8,872 nucleotides of DNA, from positions 1 through 8,872 of the forward strand of contig JACONB010000166.1 of assembly GCA_014323965.1 (NCBI GenBank), given 5' to 3'. The notes below the pieces were generated by a model. That model was given only the letters and a program-made list of their open reading frames with translations, did no database searches and was not told where the DNA came from. This document shows, piece after piece, positions 1 to 5,547 of the stretch (its first letter is position 1; every line of letters begins with the position of its first letter). Source of the stretch: Prochloron sp. SP5CPC1 (GTDB lineage Bacteria > Cyanobacteriota > Cyanobacteriia > Cyanobacteriales > Prochloraceae). The position numbers and the translations under genes were made by a program.

Positions 1-7
1 TTCCCAA

Positions 8-1624
8 TTAATTGTCTTTTTTGCTATCTTGTAAACTGCTCCCAATGCCTTGCAGGATACCGCGACCGATTAAACCTATACCTTTTCCAATAACTTGGGT
101 AAGAAGATAAACCAAACCACTGCCTACAAATGCGATTATTGACTTCATTCGGGGTGCCATGGCGTCTGTTAGCTCTAAGGCAATGGTTACACCCCAGGGA
201 ATGCCTTTTAGTTGCTCCAATTCTTCCTGACGGGAACTGTAGATAAAGACAGTTTTGATTTTGTTCTCCTGAAAGCGAAATAATCGATATTTACTCTCAA
301 AAATTTCCTTGGGTTCCCAGTAGTATTGGTCTTGTCCATAGCGCCAGGCAATATTATTACGAAACCTGGCTATTTCTCGCGATGACCTGAAGTCTTTCTG
401 TAATAAACTGTATTTAATCTCTTCCACTGCCACCAAGCTATTCAGAATTTCTTGCATTACTCCGTTTGCGATTTGCAGGAGTAAATTATCCAACAGGATA
501 GCTGCTCTTTCTTTCGCTTCAGGTGCTTCGCAGCGATAGGGTACATTATCTATTACTAAGGGTTCGGAGAACAAGAAATAGGCAAATATTTCCCTCACAA
601 AGGGTATTTTATCCAGAATTTCCTCCTTGACAATCCTAGCATCTTGAAGTATAGTATCTATGATAGCAAAATTCTTGGCATCATAGCCTTCCGTCGGGTA
701 GTTTTTGCTCAAAAATTGAATGGTTCCATTTTGCCACAAGTTGCGTAAAATGCCGGGTATCCTTTCCTCTAATTCCGACGGTGTAACTTCAAGGTAGCGC
801 AATTCAGCGAGAGTATCCCTCACTAAATTGACGACTAAATAAAGCAATTCCCGTTGCTTGGACTCTTTGAGAATATCGATTTCTAAAGCAATACCGCTGT
901 GATTTTCAAGTCCGGAGCGAATTTGAGCCAAGGTCTCAGTCCAGGGGTCTCCTTGAAGGCGTAAGGTTGGTACAGAAGAGTCTGAAGGTACTAACTGAAC
1001 CGGATCTACTACTTCCTCCTGCTTTTGAATCACTATTATCCCTTCTACGGGTAAAAGTCGTTGGACTAACCAACGAGCAGCCAGGAGTTCTCGCTTCCTT
1101 CCGCGACAAAAGAGTCGCTCCCAGGGTGAGACAGCATTTTTTAACTCCTGCTTCACCTCCACAAGACTCTCTTCAATTTGCCGAATACCCGACTGGCGCC
1201 AGCGCACTAGCCAAGTACTGGGGCGGGGCGGTTGTAGCAGTTGTAGTCCAGGGAGGAGCCAGTAAGTTTCCCCCATGGCAACTTGGCGCAAAGCTTTAAT
1301 TAAAAGGGGTATCCCGGTTCCTTTGGGGCAATAACCTTCAAACCCGACCATTTTCGCAGCCAGCAGTTCCGGCGCCGAGCTGGGAGCGGCTAGCAATAAA
1401 ATGGGCAAATTGGGATATTCTCTCTTAAATGCCTCCCAACCCGACAAACCTAGCTCTAACACTGCTAAATCGGGCATTTCTCGCCCTAGTTGCTCCCGGG
1501 CCATGGCCAGGGTATCTGCTTGGGCTATTACCTGGAAATCCCCTTCCCGCTCCAAGGCAGCACAAATACCGAGGCGAAAGATGGGATCAGAATCAATTAG
1601 CAGTAATTTAAACGGAGGACTCAC
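8..1624 (-). CDS. DUF3685 / Ycf55-like protein with degenerate receiver domain
   Basis: Function unknown. The 538-residue protein starts at a GTG (1622-1624). Residues about 5-120 look like a response-regulator receiver domain: LLLIDSD gives the acidic pair D11/D13, and PK at 100-101 gives the conserved lysine. The phospho-acceptor Asp of the usual VLLDL motif is Glu57 here (VLELGL), and the Thr/Ser switch position appears to be Ala79/80. It is therefore probably a pseudo-receiver that cannot be phosphorylated in the normal way. The rest, about 130-490, resembles DUF3685 (the family of red-algal plastid Ycf55), which has no known activity. A hydrophobic, glycine-rich tail at about 495-526 may bind or cross a membrane. 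It is transcribed away from 1896-3059. Family assignment is from recall of the family's appearance, not a search. Confidence 0.8.
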   Translation of the reverse strand: MSPPFKLLLIDSDPIFRLGICAALEREGDFQVIAQADTLAMAREQLGREMPDLAVLELGLSGWEAFKREYPNLPILLLAAPSSAPELLAAKMVGFEGYCPKGTGIPLLIKALRQVAMGETYWLLPGLQLLQPPRPSTWLVRWRQSGIRQIEESLVEVKQELKNAVSPWERLFCRGRKRELLAARWLVQRLLPVEGIIVIQKQEEVVDPVQLVPSDSSVPTLRLQGDPWTETLAQIRSGLENHSGIALEIDILKESKQRELLYLVVNLVRDTLAELRYLEVTPSELEERIPGILRNLWQNGTIQFLSKNYPTEGYDAKNFAIIDTILQDARIVKEEILDKIPFVREIFAYFLFSEPLVIDNVPYRCEAPEAKERAAILLDNLLLQIANGVMQEILNSLVAVEEIKYSLLQKDFRSSREIARFRNNIAWRYGQDQYYWEPKEIFESKYRLFRFQENKIKTVFIYSSRQEELEQLKGIPWGVTIALELTDAMAPRMKSIIAFVGSGLVYLLTQVIGKGIGLIGRGILQGIGSSLQDSKKDN

Positions 1625-1714
1625 TGGAATCAGTTATAGGGCCCCGAGGGGCGGGGACTTTGACCATTGTAACCTGTGCTATAGCACTTGCCATAGACGG
1701 GCTGTTGCCAACTC

Positions 1715-1809
1715 GACTCCTCTTCGGAGCGAGAACCATCCCAAGTACCGGAAGTGCGATTCTGGTTTGTTTATTTGGAGGTTCCCTATCCTTGGTTACC
1801 CTTGATGGA
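1715..1809 (+). pseudogene. Fragment of crr6 (decayed partial duplicate)
   Basis: This stretch aligns without gaps to 3249-3343 inside the intact crr6 downstream, at a constant offset of 1534 bp. Counting by hand, 62 of 70 bases match over 1735-1804, and the match is weaker at 1715-1734. In frame it reads PSQVPEVRFWFVYLEVPYPW, against LSQIPEVRLWFVYLDARYPW in crr6 (residues 53-72). Similarity ends sharply after ccttggttacccttg. Just upstream, ttgcca at 1705-1710 matches 3241-3246 at an offset of 1536, so the fragment carries a 2-bp shift, and a TAG lies in frame at 1694-1696. It has no crr6 start and no C-terminal half, so it cannot make CRR6. Substitutions are mixed synonymous and non-synonymous, as expected of an old copy. 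Confidence 0.8.
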
Positions 1810-1879
1810 GATCACGGTAAACCACAGCGGAAATCACACATTTCTGTCAAGGAGCTGGTTATATTGGAAATACAACATT

Positions 1880-1884
1880 AGGAG
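1880..1884 (+). promoter_or_regulatory. Ribosome binding site of the beta-sandwich gene
   Basis: AGGAG lies 11 nt before the ATG at 1896. This supports that start and marks the 1896-3059 frame as a translated gene separate from the crr6 remnant upstream. Confidence 0.55.
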
Positions 1885-1895
1885 CAAGCAAAAAA

Positions 1896-3059
1896 ATGAC
1901 CTTGATTCAATCTTCTATATTCGACGTATCCTCCATCGGCAACGTATCGACAGCAAATGGATATGTAATCTCCAACGGAGCTAATTCCGTGGATATAACA
2001 GCAGTGGAGGATTTTGCCGACGAAAACGTTCAGTTCACCCAATCAAAAGGAGGCGGTTTCACTGAAGGCTCAGCTCTGAAAATCGGGGGAATTACAGTTT
2101 CAGCGGGAGGTACTTTCAGCTTTGACTTTGATTTCTTAACCGAGGAGTTCGTCGGTCAGATCAATGATAGTTTTCTTTTGTACGTGAAAGGGGAAGATGG
2201 TACGTCCGAGATTATTACCGTTGTTAGCATTTTGCAAAATGCAGCTGATTTTGAATTAGTAAACGTTGAATACGGTGGTCCAGCATCCCTAACCGATACA
2301 TTCTCCTATACTTTCGATACAGCAGGCACTTACGAGGTTACCCTGGCTGTCTTAGATAGTGAGAATACCGTCTTTGATTCAGCTGTGTCGGTTAAGAACT
2401 TCCAGGTAGATGGAGGGGGTATCTCACCAGATGAGTCATCGCCTATCGGTATAATAGAGGACGATACCTCACCAGATGAGTCATCGCCTATCGGTATAGT
2501 AAAGGACGTTATCTTGCTAGAGGAGCCATCGCCCATCGGTATAGGAGACGCTTCTTTCCAGGGAGAATTTGATGGGATTAATCCGACGGAAGGAGACTCC
2601 CAGTACCTAATCACTACTGGATTAATATCCGTTTCAGCAGCCGAAATAGTGACTTTTGCCCCAGGGATTGACATAACTCCATTAGAAAACGCTGGGGAAT
2701 TCATAGAAGGATCGGCAGTCCCATTGGAGCCAATTGTGGCTGAAGCCAATCAGCAATTAACCTTTGACTATAATTTCCTCACCAATGAGTATCCAAATTC
2801 GTTTTATAATGACAGTTTTCTCTTGCACGTGGCATCGGCGGATGGTACCGTATCTGAGACTGTTACCCTCGCTAGTATTGTTCAAAATGAAGAGGATCTA
2901 GTAGAGCGAGCGGGAGATTTTAATTTCCATACTGGTTATCAGCAAGGTTCCTATACTTTCTCCACAGCAGGTACTTACGACATTACTTTTGCTGTTGTCG
3001 ATGCTGGGGATAATTGGGTGGATTCAGCGGCGTTGGTTGACAACTTCCAGCTAATCTAA
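1896..3059 (+). CDS. Tandem beta-sandwich domain protein with SPIGI repeat linker
   Basis: Not assigned to a named family with confidence. The 387-residue acidic protein contains two copies of one domain, about 20-172 and about 220-387. Equivalent landmarks are FSFDFDFLTEEF/INDSFLLYV (75-97) and LTFDYNFLTNEY/YNDSFLLHV (288-312), then SILQNAADF/SIVQNEEDL, and finally SYTFDTAGTYEVTLAVLDSE/SYTFSTAGTYDITFAVVDAG. The alternating hydrophobic pattern, Asn/Asp turns and closing NFQ motif suggest beta-sandwich modules like those of cyanobacterial cell-surface and 'choice-of-anchor' proteins. Residues 176-220 are three 15-residue linker units around SPIGI. There is no N-terminal signal peptide and no C-terminal anchor, so if it is exported it would need a leaderless route such as type I secretion; this is inference. 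It sits between two copies of crr6 sequence and uses its own Shine-Dalgarno. Confidence 0.7.
   Translation: MTLIQSSIFDVSSIGNVSTANGYVISNGANSVDITAVEDFADENVQFTQSKGGGFTEGSALKIGGITVSAGGTFSFDFDFLTEEFVGQINDSFLLYVKGEDGTSEIITVVSILQNAADFELVNVEYGGPASLTDTFSYTFDTAGTYEVTLAVLDSENTVFDSAVSVKNFQVDGGGISPDESSPIGIIEDDTSPDESSPIGIVKDVILLEEPSPIGIGDASFQGEFDGINPTEGDSQYLITTGLISVSAAEIVTFAPGIDITPLENAGEFIEGSAVPLEPIVAEANQQLTFDYNFLTNEYPNSFYNDSFLLHVASADGTVSETVTLASIVQNEEDLVERAGDFNFHTGYQQGSYTFSTAGTYDITFAVVDAGDNWVDSAALVDNFQLI
2423..2557 (+). repeat. Three 45-bp tandem units coding the linker
   Basis: Units begin at 2423, 2468 and 2513 with an exact 45-bp period. The first two share ctcaccagatgagtcatcgc and most of the rest. 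The third is diverged but keeps catcgcc-atcggtata in register. They encode SPDESSPIGI, SPDESSPIGI and LEEPSPIGI with variable tails. Because the period is a multiple of three, copy-number changes would lengthen or shorten the interdomain linker without a frameshift. Confidence 0.85.
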
Positions 3060-3110
3060 TAGTTTGTATCCTTCAAGGTCTCTAGCCCCCCATCCTCACC
3101 ATAGCTAACA

Positions 3111-3584
3111 ATGATTATTAGAGTTACTACGGACCAAATTAAAAATCTGGACTTATCTGCTGCTAAAATAGAGATTGAAGAGCTGTCGAGGAAGGGGGAG
3201 ATGAATGCTCAATTCGGACAGCTCCAATTTAAAATCGACTTTGCCAGAGACTCCTCCGATCCGAGGGAACTATCCCAAATACCGGAAGTGCGTCTCTGGT
3301 TTGTTTATTTGGACGCTCGTTATCCTTGGTTACCCTTGCTGCTAGATTGGAAAACAGGGGAATTAGGTCGTTATGTTGCTATGGTTGTTCCTCATGAGTT
3401 CAGTCGCACTGACGGTATCCAGTATAACCCAGAAGCTCTGGAAATTTTCGTCATGCAAAAAATTTTTTTCCTCACCCACTGGTTGGAAGAACAAGGTATT
3501 CCTAGCCAACACCGTCTCCAGTCTCTGGCACAAATGTTTGGTTACGAACTAGATAATAGTTTCTTCGATTTGTTAGCTAATTGA
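3111..3584 (+). CDS. crr6: CRR6 family NdhI maturation factor
   Basis: CRR6 (DUF1817) is an assembly factor for the photosynthetic NDH-1 complex. In plants it is required for the NDH hydrophilic subcomplex, and the Synechocystis homologue (Slr1097) acts in maturation of NdhI. The 157-residue soluble protein shows the family core: DPRELSQIPEVRLWFVYLDA followed by YPWLPLLLDW, then GELGRYVAMVVPHEFSR, GIQYNPEALEIFVMQKIFFL, and a C-terminal GYELDNSFFDLL. Length matches the family (about 155). The start is the ATG giving MIIRVTTDQIKNLDLS, since VDQIKNLDLS-like N-termini are typical; no strong Shine-Dalgarno precedes it. A partial copy of its middle lies at 1715-1809. It converges with the DUF2887 gene 22 bp away. 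Confidence 0.88.
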   Translation: MIIRVTTDQIKNLDLSAAKIEIEELSRKGEMNAQFGQLQFKIDFARDSSDPRELSQIPEVRLWFVYLDARYPWLPLLLDWKTGELGRYVAMVVPHEFSRTDGIQYNPEALEIFVMQKIFFLTHWLEEQGIPSQHRLQSLAQMFGYELDNSFFDLLAN

Positions 3585-3590
3585 CACGAC

Positions 3591-3616
3591 CACGGTTCCG
3601 CTACGCTCAAACCGTG
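3591..3616. terminator. Hairpin between convergent genes
   Basis: The inverted repeat cacggtt (3591-3597) / aaccgtg (3610-3616) has a 12-nt loop and is followed by ttt on the plus strand. It lies just past the crr6 stop and overlaps the stop codon and last two codons of the minus-strand DUF2887 gene. A terminator role for crr6 is plausible, but the T-run is short and the loop (ccgctacgctca) resembles dispersed cyanobacterial palindromes, so it may be a small repeat. Confidence 0.4.
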
Positions 3617-4524
3617 TTTGTCTCCAACCACAGAATTAAATCTGCCACCTGGTCAAAATCCAACAGAGCTTCACCCAATGCTTCTAACTGCTGTAAGGAC
3701 AAGGCTTCAACTTGAGACTTCTGGACTGGGGGGAGGGATCCAACTCGATGGAGCAGCTGTTTTATAATTAACTTCTGCTCTCCTTGCCTAAGTCCTTCTT
3801 GTAAGCCTTCAACTCGTCCTTCTTGTAAGCCTTCAACTCGTCCTTCTTGTAAGCCTTCAACTCGTCCTTCTTGTAAGCCTTCTTGATAAACCCTGGTGTG
3901 TTTCACACTTTCTGCTAATCCTAACATTGCTGCAATCTCCTGACGACTTAATTGGGGAAACTTATATACCATTGTAGTCTCAATCAGTTCTAAGATTGTC
4001 TCCTTGGGAATTTTTGTTGCCTCGGTTTGGTTTACTTGTTGCCATAATGTTCTAGCTAGTTGGGGGACTTGCTTATCTGGTTTGACAATTAATTCCATCA
4101 GCCCCTTTGTGGGGGAAAACTCACCTATTGGAGACAGCAGCTCATTGAGATAAAATCTTTGAACTTGTGGACTGGACAATAATGGTTCATAGAGTTTAGT
4201 CTCCTCAGGTTCCAGGGAGCGTCGGGGAAAGATAACCACAGCGTACCAACCTGAAATATGGGGATTTTGAGCCAAAAACATAAATAACTCCCCAAACAAG
4301 CGATGATAGAGCAATTCATCTTTTTGGAATTGAACTTCCACAAAAAAAACTGGTTGGTCAACTGCGTCTTCTGGGGGTAAAAATACTCCATCAATGCGGA
4401 AAGCTGTTTGTTTCACTTCTATGGAGCGAAAATCATACCCGGAGCGATCCGGTTGTCCAATGAGTTCAAAGAAAATCTCCGGTACACTCTGAAAGATGCG
4501 ATAAAATAAAGAATCTGTTTTCAC
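3607..4524 (-). CDS. DUF2887 / Rpn-family PD-(D/E)XK nuclease-like protein
   Basis: This is a 305-residue member of the DUF2887 (Rpn/PD-(D/E)XK) proteins, which are abundant in cyanobacteria and related to Rpn recombination-promoting nucleases. The N-terminus MKTDSLFYRIFQSVPEIFFE and FRIDG followed by FFVEVQFQ are characteristic. D45 and the ExQ at E63-Q65 are the expected catalytic acidic residues, with Gln in place of the Lys, as is common in this group. A helical segment around 165-215 follows, then a charged Gly-Leu-Gln-Glu-Gly repeat at about 214-248, and a DUF4351-like C-terminus at about 250-303 (LIIKQLLHRVGSL..., ending LILWL). DNA cleavage is inferred from the fold only; such genes may behave as selfish or recombination elements. 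It lies 47 bp downstream of ald on the same strand, so cotranscription is possible. Confidence 0.85.
   Translation of the reverse strand: MKTDSLFYRIFQSVPEIFFELIGQPDRSGYDFRSIEVKQTAFRIDGVFLPPEDAVDQPVFFVEVQFQKDELLYHRLFGELFMFLAQNPHISGWYAVVIFPRRSLEPEETKLYEPLLSSPQVQRFYLNELLSPIGEFSPTKGLMELIVKPDKQVPQLARTLWQQVNQTEATKIPKETILELIETTMVYKFPQLSRQEIAAMLGLAESVKHTRVYQEGLQEGRVEGLQEGRVEGLQEGRVEGLQEGLRQGEQKLIIKQLLHRVGSLPPVQKSQVEALSLQQLEALGEALLDFDQVADLILWLETNTV
3794..3885 (-). repeat. 24-bp tandem repeat within DUF2887 gene
   Basis: Three identical 24-bp units (plus-strand text ccttcttgtaagccttcaac plus tcgt) begin at 3794, 3818 and 3842, followed by a 20-bp partial unit at 3866-3885. They encode the 8-residue unit EGLQEGRV, probably a charged helical linker. 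Perfect identity of the units suggests recent expansion by slippage, and the frame is preserved. Confidence 0.92.
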
Positions 4525-4545
4525 AAATCAAATTTAGGGTGGTTT

Positions 4546-4571
4546 CACGCAGAGGCCGGAGGCGCGGAGAG
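4546..4571. repeat. Short dispersed-type repeat CACGCAGAGG...GCGCGGAGAG
   Basis: The 47-bp gap between the DUF2887 start and the ald stop is largely filled by cacgcagagg-ccgga-ggcgcggagag. This looks like the ACGCAGAG family of short intergenic repeats scattered through many cyanobacterial genomes. A related ACGCAGAT form lies on the other side of ald. Dispersal in this genome cannot be tested from one window. Confidence 0.4.
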
Positions 4572-5408
4572 TTAAACTAAGTCGGGAAATACTTCCTGCA
4601 CGGCGGGGTGAACTAGTTGATGATTACGGATATTTAAACCTTGGGCCAAGGCAGGATTATTTTCTAGGGCTGAAGTACCTTCTTTAGCTAATTGCAGCAC
4701 ATAAGGTAGAATGCTGTGATTGAGAGCTTGGGTAGCTGTCCAAGGAACAGCTCCGGGCAGATTGGGAATACCAACATGAACTACTCCCTCTTCTATATAG
4801 GTGGGATGACTGTGAGATGTGGGTCTCATGGTTTCGATACAACCCCCCTGATCTACGGCTACGTCCACTATCACTGAACCAGGAACCATTTGAGCCACTA
4901 AACTGCGAGGAACTAGGAGGGGGGGACGTTTTCCGGGGAGGAGAACCCCTCGTCCATGGGATTTCTCCAAATAGTGGGCACCAAACTGCACGGACAACCT
5001 GCCTGCAATCATACTCATTGGCATAAGTAAAGGCAGCTTACCATCCACTGTCACAGTTTCGTAGGCGATGGCCGTTACGCCGCTCTGGAGCAAGTTTTTT
5101 GTCAAAACCCTATCTGCTGCTAAGTGAAGGTAAGTAAATAATATATGCTTTTTGTTAAGGTATTTGTATTCAGTGAGTAAAGGTTCCTTGACCTTAACTA
5201 TAAGTTCTCTTTGCCAAGCTGCGGCGGCACTTTCCACAATAGTAGCCCCTGCCAGTTGGTAATCTTGGTCTGTAAACCCAGCCCCAACCCCTGCCTGAGT
5301 TTGGACAAATACTCTTATCTTGTTTTCTGTGAGTACTTGGACGCTGTCTGGACTCAAGCCCACCCGATATTCTTTGTCCTTAATTTCTTTTGGTACGCCG
5401 ATTTCCAT
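4572..5408 (-). CDS. ald: Alanine dehydrogenase lacking the NAD-binding core (internal deletion)
   Basis: Alanine dehydrogenase interconverts L-alanine and pyruvate plus ammonia with NAD. This frame has the family's exact N-terminus (MEIGVPKEIKDKEYRVGLSP) and C-terminus (NHQLVHPAVQEVFPDLV) but only 278 residues against about 360. Substrate and catalytic residues R15, K74 and H95 are present, as is the DVAVDQGGC motif (182-190, catalytic Asp at D186). The gap is at residue 157/158 (about 4937/4938): GRGVLL runs straight into PGKRPPLLVPRS. Family members have some 83 residues between these, including the GGGVVG dinucleotide-binding loop and the acidic residue that binds the NAD ribose. The deletion is in frame, with no other damage. 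Without the Rossmann core it should not bind NAD, so it is either a recent pseudogene, a shortened protein with another role, or an assembly collapse. Confidence 0.85.
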   Translation of the reverse strand: MEIGVPKEIKDKEYRVGLSPDSVQVLTENKIRVFVQTQAGVGAGFTDQDYQLAGATIVESAAAAWQRELIVKVKEPLLTEYKYLNKKHILFTYLHLAADRVLTKNLLQSGVTAIAYETVTVDGKLPLLMPMSMIAGRLSVQFGAHYLEKSHGRGVLLPGKRPPLLVPRSLVAQMVPGSVIVDVAVDQGGCIETMRPTSHSHPTYIEEGVVHVGIPNLPGAVPWTATQALNHSILPYVLQLAKEGTSALENNPALAQGLNIRNHQLVHPAVQEVFPDLV

Positions 5409-5426
5409 TTTCTTACCTATATGTTA

Positions 5427-5494
5427 TTGCGTAGCTTTGCGTAAGCAACCGCCTTTGGCGTCCCGCAGATGTACGCAGATAAACGCGGATGAAC
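5427..5494. repeat. Composite intergenic repeat between ald and zds
   Basis: Three pieces lie side by side: a 10-bp direct repeat (ttgcgtagct / ttgcgtaagc at 5427-5446), a small hairpin cgcc-ttt-ggcg (5450-5460), and an ACGCAGAT/ACGCGGAT series (5464-5491). The last resembles the dispersed repeat on the far side of ald at 4546-4571. It occupies about half of the 139-bp divergent spacer, so the ald promoter must overlap or lie within it. Confidence 0.45.
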
Positions 5495-5504
5495 CCTTGA
5501 TTGC

Positions 5505-5512
5505 TATAGAAT
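5505..5512 (+). promoter_or_regulatory. Possible -10 element for zds
   Basis: TATAGAAT lies about 35 bp before the zds ATG in an AT-rich stretch. No good -35 stands 17 bp upstream, so this is a weak call based on position and composition only. Confidence 0.2.
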
Positions 5513-5547
5513 AATAACAAAAGATAATGATTCGGGAAGATTGCTGA

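Larger units (their letters stand above)
1625..1895. other. Divergent intergenic region with crr6 remnant
   Basis: This 271-bp stretch separates the minus-strand DUF3685 gene from the plus-strand beta-sandwich gene and should hold both promoters. Visible elements are a GC-rich inverted repeat gcccc-ga-ggggc at 1641-1652, just upstream of the GTG of the minus gene; a perfect 12-bp palindrome gtgctatagcac at 1676-1687, which could be an operator; and the crr6-like fragment from 1715. I see no convincing -35/-10 pair. Open frames here are short and none has the look of an intact gene. Confidence 0.55.

Noticed and set aside
967..1299. Plus-strand open frame opposite the DUF3685 gene
   Set aside because: It lies wholly within a well-supported gene on the other strand and has no recognisable domain or ribosome site.
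1401..1805. Plus-strand open frame of 134 codons
   Set aside because: Its first half is antisense to the DUF3685 gene and its end runs through the crr6 fragment in the wrong frame; it shows no protein-like pattern of its own.
1754..1984. Small gene beginning in the crr6 fragment (GTG at 1754)
   Set aside because: Only the first 17 or so residues resemble CRR6, the rest is unrelated, and the tail overlaps the start of the 1896 gene in another frame.
2330..2749. Minus-strand open frame of 139 codons
   Set aside because: It is antisense to the beta-sandwich gene, and its Ser/Ile/Gly-rich repeats are a mirror of the 45-bp units.
3794..3885. Short tandem repeats as a possible CRISPR array
   Set aside because: The units abut with no spacers, and they encode an in-frame repeat in a DUF2887 protein.
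4572..5408. A frameshift or intron explaining the short alanine dehydrogenase
   Set aside because: The bases at 4937/4938 join the two family segments directly, and there is no extra sequence that could encode the missing part in another frame.
5450..5460. cgcc-ttt-ggcg hairpin as a terminator
   Set aside because: The stem is only 4 bp with no T-run, and it lies between two divergent starts, where no transcript should end.
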